Below, piece after piece: positions 1 to 8,689 of a stretch of 24,227 bases of DNA (the stretch's first letter is position 1; each line of letters begins with the position of its first letter). The stretch is from NCBI GenBank assembly GCA_039029935.1, contig JBCCFC010000021.1, forward strand, positions 1-24,227. The letters run 5' to 3'. Source of the DNA: G039029935 sp039029935. GTDB taxonomy: Bacteria > Chloroflexota > Anaerolineae > Caldilineales > Caldilineaceae. The notes beneath the pieces are model-generated. The model saw only the letters and a list, made by a program, of their open reading frames with translations. It had not been told where the DNA came from and did not search any database. Both the position numbers and the translations under genes were made by a program.

Positions 1-235
1 ATATGCCTTGGTGTTCACTGCTGAGTTCTTTTAACTCCGATATAATATTAATTATATTGTTGTTATGAAACTCTATAAGCTTATTGAATAATTCTTCCTT
101 ATACTTATCATTCTTCTGTGATGAGATATTATTTTTATTGTGTATTATTGCACAGGTTTTCTCGTATATATAGTCGAAAAATCTATCTTCTTCTTTGGCT
201 AACAGAAGCTCATCTCTGATAGTATTCATATCCAT
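1..235 (-). CDS. N-terminal part of an unrecognised protein, cut by the window edge
   Basis: On the minus strand an ATG at 235-233 opens a frame that stays open for 78 codons to the window edge. A Shine-Dalgarno-like GGAAGGAT lies about 6 nt upstream of it. The product begins MDMNTIRDELLLAKEEDRFF and is rich in Lys, Glu, Asn and Ile, with alternating charged and hydrophobic residues that suggest helices, possibly a coiled coil. I do not recognise the family. The region is clearly more AT-rich than the genes further right, which may mean recent acquisition. The next ATG, 6 nt inside (M3), is an alternative start. Coding is supported by the ribosome site and the uninterrupted frame; function is unknown. 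Confidence 0.55.
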   Translation of the reverse strand, partial: MDMNTIRDELLLAKEEDRFFDYIYEKTCAIIHNKNNISSQKNDKYKEELFNKLIEFHNNNIINIISELKELSSEHQGI

Positions 236-514
236 GTTTATCCTTCCGAGAGTGTTAGTCTTTTCTCTTTGAGTTCCTATTTGACTGCACTGCACAATGA
301 ATGTGCAAAACTTTGTCTGGATTTAAAACAATAACTACTGCAAAATCTTAATCATTATACAAAATATCTATTCAAACCACAAATGGATGTACGTTTGTTC
401 TTAGCATATAGTTCATTGTAGAGTGGTATTATGGTACAATGAAATAGTCGTTATTGTTGATAGAAAAAGAGTATAAGAGTGTAGCTCTGGCGACAACCAG
501 CAAACGAGGGCAAT
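236..514. other. AT-rich intergenic region between divergent genes
   Basis: This stretch separates the leftward edge gene from the rightward ATPase remnant, so it should hold two divergent promoters. I see no convincing -35/-10 pair at normal spacing. There is a short inverted repeat (TGCAC/GTGCA, near 288-312). No open frame of note and no RNA gene is visible. Confidence 0.4.
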
Positions 515-736
515 ATGAACACAGACAAACAAGCAATTTTAGACCCAGTAGGCGATCTCTTTGTCAACCGCGAGCAAAAATTTGAGATGTATGCCGAGTG
601 GGTTCGGCTGCTCCCCAATATGCCCAGCAACAGCTATATCTTGGTGGGACGACGATGGATGGGCAAGACGGCGGTATTGGTGCGGCTCTACAATCATCTC
701 TTTTACGCTACAACGATACTTTCCTGCACAGATTGA
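515..736 (+). pseudogene. 5' remnant of an AAA+/P-loop ATPase gene, truncated
   Basis: An ATG at 515, preceded by GAGGG a few nt upstream, opens a 73-codon frame. Residues ~1-64 look like the start of an AAA-type ATP-binding protein: an 'F.NRE.E...W...LP' lead-in, then a Walker A motif GRRWMGKTA and 'VLVRLYNHLF'. A protein of this class normally continues for several hundred residues with a Walker B motif and sensor residues; here it ends about nine residues later (ATTILSCTD). The break at roughly 703-712 coincides with the stop codon of the convergent minus-strand gene (703-705), so the rest of the ATPase was lost when sequence now lying to its right was joined there. I infer a non-functional remnant. 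A short functional peptide cannot be excluded but is unlikely. Confidence 0.7.
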
Positions 737-1254
737 ACAAACTGTATCACCTCTTGAATAAACGGCACTTGACGCAGAATGTCAACATCCTCATCCGTCA
801 ATTGCGCAAGCAATTCAGACTCGCTTTTCACCTTATTCGATTTCGATAATAACTGTTCCAATGCTTTCTTTGGCTGATAGACTGCAAAGCCAATCATCTC
901 TTGTGATGGAGTATATCCTAATAGCCGTGACAGCAAGCCAATGTCATGGAAAAATATGGCTTCGATTTCAGGGACAGCGAGTACTACTTTAAAAGGTGTG
1001 TTAGCTGCGACCACACTGATGATTTCTTCCGTACTTTGAAGACGTTCTTCAATGTGTTCCAGTACAACTGTATCAGAATCTAACACGATGATAACAGGTG
1101 TCCGACGACGAACAATAAGAGAACGAGCCAATGACTTGACCTCATAGAGTCCACCACCGATAACTATGTGAACTGTATTTGTAGGGTAATTTGGTATAAC
1201 ACGCTCCAATATTTCTGCATTACGATTGCCTTCACAAACAATATACGCTTTCAT
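703..1254 (-). CDS. TOPRIM-like protein, second gene of nuclease pair
   Basis: The 183-residue product has the layout of a TOPRIM fold. A first strand ends in an acidic motif (VCEGN, Glu8-Gly9). It is followed by a glycine-rich turn (IGGG, ~32-35), a basic helix and a strand ending in an Asp-Ser-Asp triad (VLDSD, 59-61). Glu plus DxD is the metal-binding set of TOPRIM enzymes (topoisomerases, DnaG primases, OLD-family nucleases). The C-terminal half is helical and has no motif I can name. Its ATG overlaps the stop of the upstream nuclease-like gene by 4 nt (ATGA), so the two are translationally coupled and probably act together on nucleic acid. Related possibilities are DUF3226-like or small OLD/RloB-type TOPRIM proteins; I cannot choose among them. 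The catalytic assignment is from motif and spacing only. Confidence 0.7.
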   Translation of the reverse strand: MKAYIVCEGNRNAEILERVIPNYPTNTVHIVIGGGLYEVKSLARSLIVRRRTPVIIVLDSDTVVLEHIEERLQSTEEIISVVAANTPFKVVLAVPEIEAIFFHDIGLLSRLLGYTPSQEMIGFAVYQPKKALEQLLSKSNKVKSESELLAQLTDEDVDILRQVPFIQEVIQFVQSVQESIVVA

Positions 1255-1802
1255 GGAATATCCTTTTCTTTAACAAGATAGTTTGTTAGCCCTTCTTCCA
1301 CACATATACGATATTTCAGAACAAGTAATTCACTGATCGATTCTTTGTCCAAAGCATCTTTTATCTCTTTACCACTCCACAGCAGAATTGACTGGGGTAA
1401 CGAGAAATAAGATAAATGAACGGCTGGGTCAGTAAAGACCGTTCGGCTAAAAACCAATCCAATTGTACCAGCGGGGCGACGTAAGAGTTGATTACGTAGT
1501 TTAGCAATCGGCAAAATATCGACAGCGGCTTTATTATAATCTTTGCTCTCTACCAAGCAAGATAATCCTGAATAGTAAACGGCTCCATCAATTTGTTCAA
1601 TTTCATCACCAAACAACTCAACACGATAAGGATACCGGACCTCTGCCCCATCAAGTTCAAATGCCCGTATCACCAAATATTCAAAGGCTTTGCCAGGTTC
1701 CCATTCTGGGGTGTCTCGATTTTCAATCTGCTGCCAAAGGGCTCTCAGATCAGACCATTGACAGGATTGTATCTTTTCTCTGTATTCTGCGTCGGTAGCC
1801 AA
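1251..1802 (-). CDS. PD-(D/E)XK restriction-endonuclease-like protein
   Basis: About 183 residues (numbered here from the outer TTG at 1808) with the pattern of a restriction-endonuclease fold of the Mrr/type IV class. A helix carries Glu43 (GKAFEYLVIRAF). A following strand carries Asp74 (EQIDGAV), then Glu87-Ser-Lys89 (CLVESKDY), which is the (D/E)XK core. After that comes a helix with 'AKLRNQLLRRP', and a last strand 'GLVFSR'. Such proteins cleave DNA or RNA with Mg2+. There is no ATG. A TTG at 1808 lies only 2 nt from GGAG, whereas TTG at 1802 lies 8 nt from it, so I place the start at 1802. The stop overlaps the TOPRIM gene start by 4 nt, so this is the first gene of a two-gene operon. 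The pairing suggests a defence or nucleic-acid-processing module; that is inference. Confidence 0.75.
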   Translation of the reverse strand: MATDAEYREKIQSCQWSDLRALWQQIENRDTPEWEPGKAFEYLVIRAFELDGAEVRYPYRVELFGDEIEQIDGAVYYSGLSCLVESKDYNKAAVDILPIAKLRNQLLRRPAGTIGLVFSRTVFTDPAVHLSYFSLPQSILLWSGKEIKDALDKESISELLVLKYRICVEEGLTNYLVKEKDIP

Positions 1803-1836
1803 TCTCAATACTCCAAGTGAATTTTACAGGAAGAAT

Positions 1837-1893
1837 AGAAAGGTCAGGAAGCATTGAGAGGTTTGCGTCCTTCCAAGTCTTCCCGACCTTTCT
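1837..1893. repeat. 57-nt imperfect hairpin repeat
   Basis: The outer arms AGAAAGGTCAGGAAG (1837-1851) and CTTCCCGACCTTTCT (1879-1893) pair with one mismatch. The inner sequence keeps partly pairing (TTG/CAA and AAGG/CCT blocks), so nearly the whole element can fold as one hairpin. It lies between two minus-strand transcription units and could act as a terminator for the ParB-like gene, although no clean T-run follows on that strand. Its size and near-palindromic form resemble REP/MITE-type intergenic elements. Only one copy is in the window. Confidence 0.6.
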
Positions 1894-1952
1894 GTTGATT
1901 TTTAGATTACGACTACATTATACAGAATACTTTCACAAACCGACAAATAAGA

Positions 1953-3011
1953 TTATACACGCTCCCGCAACCGTTCCGCCTCACCCAGCGACAACTCCCC
2001 TGCATCATGCCGCTCACGCAAGCTCCGAAACGCCTCTTCGCTCATGCCCAACGGAATCTTCGCCAGCTTCAACGCATGAAGAAAATTCAGACGTACATCT
2101 TTCCACTGCTGCTCCAATGGCCGTTCACCATAGGCTTCCACAAAGGTATGCACGGCTTCGTGTGGCCCCAGCGTCGCCAAGCCATAGTGTTCGGCCAACG
2201 CTTCACGGTGATAGGAAATCCACAGATAAAGGTCGGCTTCGGTGCGGTTGGGAAAGTGACGCAGCAGGTCATGTTCGCGGATGGCGTCCACAATCGGCAT
2301 GTAGATGGTGTCATACCAACTACCCACACCTTCTGCCCAGCTAAGACGATGCGCTGCTCCCTCATGGTCAAGGTCCATGTTGCGTAAGTAACGATGCACC
2401 TCGATATGATCGTGCAGCAGCTTGTAGCGCCCTGGCTCGGTCAATTGCAGATCATGGTCGGGGCGTAGCACATCAAGATTTGTTTTCCTGAGAAATTCCA
2501 CACGCTCGATTTTGATCAGCCACTGGTCACGCTCAAAATCGCTCACAGAGAACGGGATATCGGTGGGAATTTCGGTGACATAGGCTTCGATATGCGTGTT
2601 GCCATTGGCGCGCCCAACACTCACCCGATGATTACCATCACGCACAAAATAGACATCACCAATCTTGAACAGCTCAATTGGTGGGACACCCGTCATCGAG
2701 TTGACTGCCGCGTTGACCCGCGCCCAGCGCTCACGCCCGATGTTGGTACGTGGCAAGAATGTGCGTGTAAAGTCCTTGTATCGCCCTACGCTACCCACAA
2801 TATGATCCAACGGCACCCACTGTGTCCCCGCATCGATCTGTTGATGAGCACGTAGCTCCTTGATGACGTGGTCAAACTGTACAAGGTCATTGTTGCGTCC
2901 CGTAATCAAGCTCAAAAGGTCTGCCAGTTGCGCTCGATTGAGGCTGCGATGATATTTGGTTTGCCCCTCGGCGTAATAACGAGCAGACTCAGGACTATTC
3001 ATGTTATCCAT
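1953..3011 (-). CDS. Orphan ParB/sulfiredoxin-fold domain protein
   Basis: The 352-residue protein starts at ATG 3011, with GAGGAGG 8 nt upstream. Residues ~60-145 have the ParB-N style pattern: 'VPLDHIVGSVGRYKDF', a basic 'R..W.RV..A' helix, 'GVPPIELFKIGDVYFV', then the signature RDGNHRVSVGRANG. That signature resembles the GxxRxxA loop of ParB/Srx nucleotide-binding domains. No helix-turn-helix of the chromosomal ParB type is evident and no parA lies nearby, so a partition role is unlikely. The C-terminal ~200 residues are helical, rich in Trp, His and Arg, and not identified; they may correspond to DUF4032-like regions. Stand-alone proteins of this sort are often annotated only as transcriptional regulators. 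Partner and substrate are unknown. Confidence 0.7.
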   Translation of the reverse strand: MDNMNSPESARYYAEGQTKYHRSLNRAQLADLLSLITGRNNDLVQFDHVIKELRAHQQIDAGTQWVPLDHIVGSVGRYKDFTRTFLPRTNIGRERWARVNAAVNSMTGVPPIELFKIGDVYFVRDGNHRVSVGRANGNTHIEAYVTEIPTDIPFSVSDFERDQWLIKIERVEFLRKTNLDVLRPDHDLQLTEPGRYKLLHDHIEVHRYLRNMDLDHEGAAHRLSWAEGVGSWYDTIYMPIVDAIREHDLLRHFPNRTEADLYLWISYHREALAEHYGLATLGPHEAVHTFVEAYGERPLEQQWKDVRLNFLHALKLAKIPLGMSEEAFRSLRERHDAGELSLGEAERLRERV

Positions 3012-3291
3012 ATTATCAACCTCCTCTCGTGTATCACACTACCATGATACGATTAACGGCGTGTTAACGATGTGTAATGATTCACAATATAAAGCAATTC
3101 ACGGTGCATCCGTAGGGTGGGCGTAGGATAGCGCGTTGTGGGGTTGCCTGCGTGACGTAATCGACCATACGAATGCTCTCCACAAGCTCTTGCATTTGAC
3201 TGAGGTATGAAGACAAATCCTCGTGATATACTCCTTACGCCCATGTCAAACCATATATAAGTAAACAACAAAAACTATCTACAAAAAACTT
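3012..3291. other. Intergenic region between divergent genes
   Basis: This stretch separates the leftward ParB-like gene from the rightward giant secreted protein. A TTGACT (3196-3201) and a TATACT (3227-3232) are present but 25 nt apart, too far for a standard sigma-70 promoter. No repeat, RNA gene or convincing small frame was seen. The last ~40 nt before the adhesin gene are A-rich and lack a Shine-Dalgarno sequence. Confidence 0.4.
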
Positions 3292-3327
3292 TTGAGCATA
3301 GAAAAGATTATAAAAAATACATGTAAT

Positions 3328-6300
3328 ATGAATAGTACTAAGAAATTTATCAAACAACTTGGACTTCAATCTGCCCGCTGGCTTGCGATCATAGCCCTGA
3401 TCCTGACCACGATTCTACCGCCACCGCTCGTGACCCATCTTGTGACAGAGACCGCCGAACAGATCACGCCCGCACAGTGGACATCTCTCCATGAACCGCT
3501 TCTAGATACTGTGACAGACCTGAGTACTACGCTGTTGCCCAAGCCAGCCACCGCTACGGCTGCCCCCAATTTACTGATCGACAAAACCGTCAGCAATGCC
3601 AACCCATCTGCGGGTGAGGTGTTTGTCTACACCATTCGCTATCGTTGCGCCAGCCTCACCGAACACTGCTTTAATGCGCAGATTGTCGATGATGTCTCGG
3701 ATGATTTGACGATTGTGAGCCACAGCCAGGCTGGTGGCAATGTTGTCGCTGTCGATGAAAACAATAACACAATCACATGGGATTTGGCATCGGGCAATGT
3801 GCCCAATCGGCTGGACGCAGGGTCGGCAGGGTTGTTGCGTATCCGTGTGCGTTTTCCACAATGTGGCACACAATCACCTGGGGCAGGGTCTACGCTCTCC
3901 AATGTTGCCACCTTTAGCGAGGATAGCGCAGGGTCAGTTTCATCAGCGGCAAATGGGGCAGACATCACCGTGCCGACCATCAATAGCTGCCCTGGCTCCG
4001 CTCCACCCAACCCAACAGACTTTGAGAAAAGGGCCAACGGCAACTGGGTTTCACCGGGTGATATCGAAATTGCCTACACCATTGATATCCCCACCAACCC
4101 TGTCACCAGCACTGGCACGTACACGGTCACAGACATCTTTCCCGATGGTTACACCCTGCACACGATGGATATCTCCGATGAAACCAATATTGCGACTGAG
4201 GTCCAGTGTGATGGCGTGTGGTATGACAACCCGATTACGGATGATGAGTTGGGTGCTTCCGTAGATTTACAGGGGCCAGCGGCAACCAACTGTACCACCG
4301 AGCCGACGCCCTATGATGCCAATGACCAAATCATGTACACCAACATGGACGCGATTCGCTATATCGTTTCTCCGAGTGGCGGCGACACGCGCATCAAGAT
4401 GAGCTTTGCACTCTCGACGACGTATCCGGTGGGCGGCATCGTTCGCAACACCGCCACCTTGGATGAGCCGCCGGGAACCGATATCGACGGCAATGGCACA
4501 CCGGGCGAGGTTTTGAGTGCGAGTGATGATCGTACCGTGCTGGATGCCATGATTGTGACGCAACTGGATAAGGATACAAGCATCAAACCGGGGTATGTAG
4601 ACAACAATAGCTCTTCTATTTTGGATGGCAACGGCGACCTGCCGACCAGTTTTAATCCACCAAACAGCAGCGGTCATGCCAACCTTGATCTGACCAGCGT
4701 CTATCTGGCAGAGAATGATGCGGTGTGGCTCTTTGAAATCGGGCTGAACAATAGCTCATCCTATGGCTTTGACTTTTCCGACCCCATCATCATTGATGAG
4801 CTTCCATCGGAATTTGACTTTGTGCAGGATGCGCAGACGGGTAACTTTGTCCAAGCTGCCATGCTCGATTCTCCCTTTGACAATGCCTATGACCCGCTGT
4901 ATAATCCCGCCTGTGTCAACCCCATCGTTACTGTTGAGGAGGATTTCAATGGGACACAGGATAAGGTCACATTGTCCTTCCCAGGCTGTACACTCTATGG
5001 CGGTGGCACAGACAATGTGATCTTCTTTTACATCAGCGCACGGCTCAAACCCGGCACACCAGCGGGCGAAAGTGTACGCAATGATGTCTTTGTCACAGGT
5101 TCCAATGGCGAAATGCTCCGCTGTAGCAATAGCCAACCAGCCGTAGACACCATCTGTAGCCGCAGTACAAGCTTTACTATCCAAACCCTTGCCAGTGTCG
5201 AGTCATCCAAATATGTACAGGGTGCATTGGACGCTCAATTCCACCGCTTCCCCGACTCCGGCTTTACCAACTTGGATGGCGACGCTGTTTATGAACTGAC
5301 CATTGACAACATCAGCAATGTCGAGTACACCAGCATTGATATCGTGGATATTCTGCCCCACATTGGTGACACCAGCTTGCTTAGTACGGATGCGCGTGGC
5401 TCTGCGTGGTCTGCCGAGCTTGCCTCCGAACTGGTCATCGAACGCTACTACCCCATTACCAATACATGGGTGGCGGTTTCGGCCAGCGACCTACCGTCGG
5501 GAACGCTCTACTCGACATCGACCAACCCCTGCCGGCTTGATGCACTGGGGCTTGAACTTTCTGTCGATGAAGGCACGGCCACGACACCTGCGGGCTGTGA
5601 CGCCAATCCTTGGTCGGGAGCCAACGCCACAACTGCCACAGGTGCGCGCTCATTTGGCTTTCGCTATGCACCCGCCGACCCGCTGGGTCCCGGTGAACAG
5701 TTGCGTGTTCGCGCCACCACCCAGCAACTTACGGGCGAGGCCGATGCCGACAGTGGCGATATTGCGTGGAACTCCTTTGCCTATGGTGTCACCTATAGTG
5801 ACCCTGACAATGGCGGTGCGGCTACAACGCTGTTGGCAACCGAGCCACTCAAAGTGGGTATCGAGATGATTGACACAGAGACGACAGCGGCACTCGGTGA
5901 CTATGTGTGGTTTGACAGCAACAACAATGGCACACAGGAAGTGGGCGAGCCACCCATCGAAGGCGTGCGTGTCAATCTCTATGCTGCCGATGGCACTACA
6001 CCTGTCTTGGACAATGAAGGCAACCAACGCACAACCACCACCAATGAGGATGGGCTATATATGTTTTGGGGGTTGACGCCCAGCACGACCTACGTTATAC
6101 GGCTGGATGATGCCAACGACCATGAACTGACGGGGGCACTGAGTGGGTTGACCGTGACCAGTGCCGATTCATCGGGTGATGATGCTACTGATTCGGATGC
6201 CACACTCGATATCACCGATGGCTATCCTGAAATCACGGCGATGACAGGGGCAGCAGGGACAGAAACACGCACCTATGACTTTGGCTTCATCCAACCCGCC

Positions 6301-8559
6301 AGCGTGGGCAATTTTGTGTGGGATGATCTCAATGAGGATGGGGTACAGGATGCAGGTGAGCCGGGGTTTGCTGGCATCACGGTCAATTTGCTCGACGACA
6401 CAGGCGCAACGGTTGATACACTGGTGACAGATAGTACAGGCAACTATTTCTTTAGCAACATTGTCCCCGGTCTCTACAGCATCGAGTTTGACCCCGCCAG
6501 CCTGCCCATCACACGGACATTCACGGCACAGGGGGCATCGGGCAACACGGCCACCGACTCGGATGCAAACGCCGCTGGGGTGACAACACAGTTTGTGCTG
6601 GCAGCGGGCGAAACCGATATCATATGGGATGCTGGACTTGTGCCGCCACCGACCGACCCAGCCGCCATCACGGGACGAGCATGGGAAGACATTAACGATG
6701 ACGGACTGGACAATAACAGCGAACCGGGTGTGCCGGGTATCGAGGTATTGCTGGTCGATACATCAGGGTTGCCCCTTGCGACGGCCACCACGGATGACAA
6801 TGGCGAATACCGCTTTGATAACCTCACACCCGGTGTCACCTACCAAGTGGTCTTCAATCCCGATGAGACACAGACCGTAACCAGCAAGCAGGATGTCGGT
6901 GCAGGGGCCAATGAAACCATCGACTCTGATGCCAGCCCCACGACGGGTGAAACACCCTCGGTCACGCCTATCGCCAACGAGGCGATTATGCACATTGATG
7001 TCGGCATCATCTCCAAGCTTTCGTTGGGCAATCTGGTTTGGCTTGATGTCAATGACAATGGGCTTGTCGATAGCGATGAAGCGGGTATCGCGGGCGTCAC
7101 AGTCTGGCTATTGAACAGCGGCAGTACACGCATTTTCACCACAACCACCGATAGCACAGGCTACTATGTCTTCACCGCGCTTAACCCTGGGACCTATAGC
7201 GTTGAAGTTGCTGTCCCTAACGGACTGCGCTCATCCACCGACATTGGCACGACGGCAACACCAAACCCAACCGACAGCGACGACAATGGGCAAGGCATTG
7301 CTGACTCAGGCACAGTCCAAAGCGCAACCCTCACGCTTGCCAGCACAGGTGGTCCGACAGGCGAAGCGGGGCATGGCGTTCCCATCAACGGTGCGCTCGA
7401 TACTACGCCAGATAACAAAGCCTATTACACCGTTGATTTTGGCTTTGTGCAAGAGGTGATGATCGGCAACCGTGTGTGGCTAGAGAGCGATGGTGATGGT
7501 TTTGCAAGCACAGGTGAAATTGTGCCAGCGACGGGTATCACCGTCACCGCCATTGACGCGGCCAGCAATGTCTACACGGCCACGACCGATGCCAACGGCT
7601 ACTACACCATGACTGTCCTCGGCTATGCCGCCTACACGCTGACCGTGCCCACGCCAGCAGGCTACACACCCAGCACGATTGTCAAAGCCGATGCCGACAG
7701 CAGCCCTGATGCCAATGATAACGCCAACCACAACGCCAGCGGTGCAGTCGTGATTGTCACCACCGCCGATAACCTGACCATCGACTTTGCCTTCTATGCC
7801 GAGCCACAGGTCGCCGTCGAAAAGCTGCTCATCACCTCGGACCCCGTGCTGCCCGGCACAACCATCAGCTTCACCATCCGCATCACCAATACAGGCATCG
7901 TCACCATCACCACCCTGCCGCTGACCGATACCTATGATTCGACCTATCTCACTTGGTTGGGTGGCACACCACAGTCCGAAACCACAGGCGACACTGGACA
8001 GATTCTGTGGAGCGACTTGACCCAAACGGGCAGCAACGGCTTTGGCATCGACCTTGGCCCCGGTGATGTCTTTGAGGTCGTCGCCTCCTTCGTCGCCGCG
8101 CTGGACACAACCTCATTGGCCGATACCGCCACCATCAACACCGCACAGGTCTTCACCCAGACCGCTGCCGATGATGTGCGCATCTACAACGCCACCAACG
8201 TCGTGTTGACCAACCGCAGCGTTGCTGTTGAGGATAATCGCGTGCTGTTGCAGTGGTCCACCATCGATGAAACGGACATTATCGGCTTTCATGTCCTGCG
8301 CCAAGAGGTCGCCAGCGATGGCACAATGGGTGAAGCAGTGCGCTTGACCAACGATGCCGAGATGATTCTGGCGGATGGCACGTCAATTGGCGCAGATTAT
8401 CGCTATGAAGATGTCACCGCCAACACCGAGGGTGACTACCATTATTCGCTGGCATTGGTCAAAGCCGATGGCACACAGGTAATGATGGATATGGGGCAGC
8501 TTGGGCAGAGTAGCAGTGAGCAGATTTGGCGGGTTTATTTGCCTGTGTTGATGAATTGA
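3328..8559 (+). CDS. Giant secreted DUF11/SdrD_B repeat protein (adhesin or cell-surface protein)
   Basis: A secreted protein of about 1743 residues. An N-terminal basic segment and hydrophobic stretch (WLAIIALILTTILPPPLV) form a signal peptide. DUF11-type beta-sandwich domains (the 'D K ... GE...YTI...N' style) begin near residues 81, 231, 410 and 622. Five SdrD_B/Cna-B-like domains follow at ~855, 992, 1114, 1232 and 1378, each opening with a G(N/D)xVWxDxNxxG-like calcium-loop motif and 'EPG..G..V.L' (the third and fifth diverge). Another DUF11 domain starts at ~1495, a fibronectin-III-like domain ('VLLQWSTIDETDIIGFHVLR') at ~1632, and the chain ends WRVYLPVLMN. No LPXTG motif or sortase is seen. 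ATG 3328 is preferred; an upstream in-frame TTG at 3292 would add 12 residues, and neither has a clear ribosome site. It probably acts as an extended surface or matrix protein. Confidence 0.9.
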   Translation: MNSTKKFIKQLGLQSARWLAIIALILTTILPPPLVTHLVTETAEQITPAQWTSLHEPLLDTVTDLSTTLLPKPATATAAPNLLIDKTVSNANPSAGEVFVYTIRYRCASLTEHCFNAQIVDDVSDDLTIVSHSQAGGNVVAVDENNNTITWDLASGNVPNRLDAGSAGLLRIRVRFPQCGTQSPGAGSTLSNVATFSEDSAGSVSSAANGADITVPTINSCPGSAPPNPTDFEKRANGNWVSPGDIEIAYTIDIPTNPVTSTGTYTVTDIFPDGYTLHTMDISDETNIATEVQCDGVWYDNPITDDELGASVDLQGPAATNCTTEPTPYDANDQIMYTNMDAIRYIVSPSGGDTRIKMSFALSTTYPVGGIVRNTATLDEPPGTDIDGNGTPGEVLSASDDRTVLDAMIVTQLDKDTSIKPGYVDNNSSSILDGNGDLPTSFNPPNSSGHANLDLTSVYLAENDAVWLFEIGLNNSSSYGFDFSDPIIIDELPSEFDFVQDAQTGNFVQAAMLDSPFDNAYDPLYNPACVNPIVTVEEDFNGTQDKVTLSFPGCTLYGGGTDNVIFFYISARLKPGTPAGESVRNDVFVTGSNGEMLRCSNSQPAVDTICSRSTSFTIQTLASVESSKYVQGALDAQFHRFPDSGFTNLDGDAVYELTIDNISNVEYTSIDIVDILPHIGDTSLLSTDARGSAWSAELASELVIERYYPITNTWVAVSASDLPSGTLYSTSTNPCRLDALGLELSVDEGTATTPAGCDANPWSGANATTATGARSFGFRYAPADPLGPGEQLRVRATTQQLTGEADADSGDIAWNSFAYGVTYSDPDNGGAATTLLATEPLKVGIEMIDTETTAALGDYVWFDSNNNGTQEVGEPPIEGVRVNLYAADGTTPVLDNEGNQRTTTTNEDGLYMFWGLTPSTTYVIRLDDANDHELTGALSGLTVTSADSSGDDATDSDATLDITDGYPEITAMTGAAGTETRTYDFGFIQPASVGNFVWDDLNEDGVQDAGEPGFAGITVNLLDDTGATVDTLVTDSTGNYFFSNIVPGLYSIEFDPASLPITRTFTAQGASGNTATDSDANAAGVTTQFVLAAGETDIIWDAGLVPPPTDPAAITGRAWEDINDDGLDNNSEPGVPGIEVLLVDTSGLPLATATTDDNGEYRFDNLTPGVTYQVVFNPDETQTVTSKQDVGAGANETIDSDASPTTGETPSVTPIANEAIMHIDVGIISKLSLGNLVWLDVNDNGLVDSDEAGIAGVTVWLLNSGSTRIFTTTTDSTGYYVFTALNPGTYSVEVAVPNGLRSSTDIGTTATPNPTDSDDNGQGIADSGTVQSATLTLASTGGPTGEAGHGVPINGALDTTPDNKAYYTVDFGFVQEVMIGNRVWLESDGDGFASTGEIVPATGITVTAIDAASNVYTATTDANGYYTMTVLGYAAYTLTVPTPAGYTPSTIVKADADSSPDANDNANHNASGAVVIVTTADNLTIDFAFYAEPQVAVEKLLITSDPVLPGTTISFTIRITNTGIVTITTLPLTDTYDSTYLTWLGGTPQSETTGDTGQILWSDLTQTGSNGFGIDLGPGDVFEVVASFVAALDTTSLADTATINTAQVFTQTAADDVRIYNATNVVLTNRSVAVEDNRVLLQWSTIDETDIIGFHVLRQEVASDGTMGEAVRLTNDAEMILADGTSIGADYRYEDVTANTEGDYHYSLALVKADGTQVMMDMGQLGQSSSEQIWRVYLPVLMN

Positions 8560-8689
8560 TTGCCGTCTTATGTCAACGAAAAATTGCAAAAATGAACGCT
8601 TAATAAGAAATTTGTCTCGACCTTCTTTTCTCGTGACATTGACCATTTGACCACGCGCTACTATGCGCGGCCATGTTGCTTGAAATGAT

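Noticed and set aside
1817..2344. 175-codon plus-strand frame opposite the ParB-like gene
   Set aside because: Its Ser/Pro/His/Arg-rich composition is typical of an antisense shadow, and it begins in the hairpin repeat.
3196..3232. TTGACT and TATACT as promoter of the giant secreted protein
   Set aside because: The spacer is 25 nt, well outside the range for sigma-70 promoters.
7480..8025. 181-codon minus-strand frame inside the giant secreted gene
   Set aside because: It is a low-complexity Gly/Asp/Val shadow of the repeat-rich gene with no start signal.
8653..8672. Short GC-rich palindrome between the giant gene and DUF2283 as a terminator
   Set aside because: The stem is only about 5 bp with no T-run on either strand.
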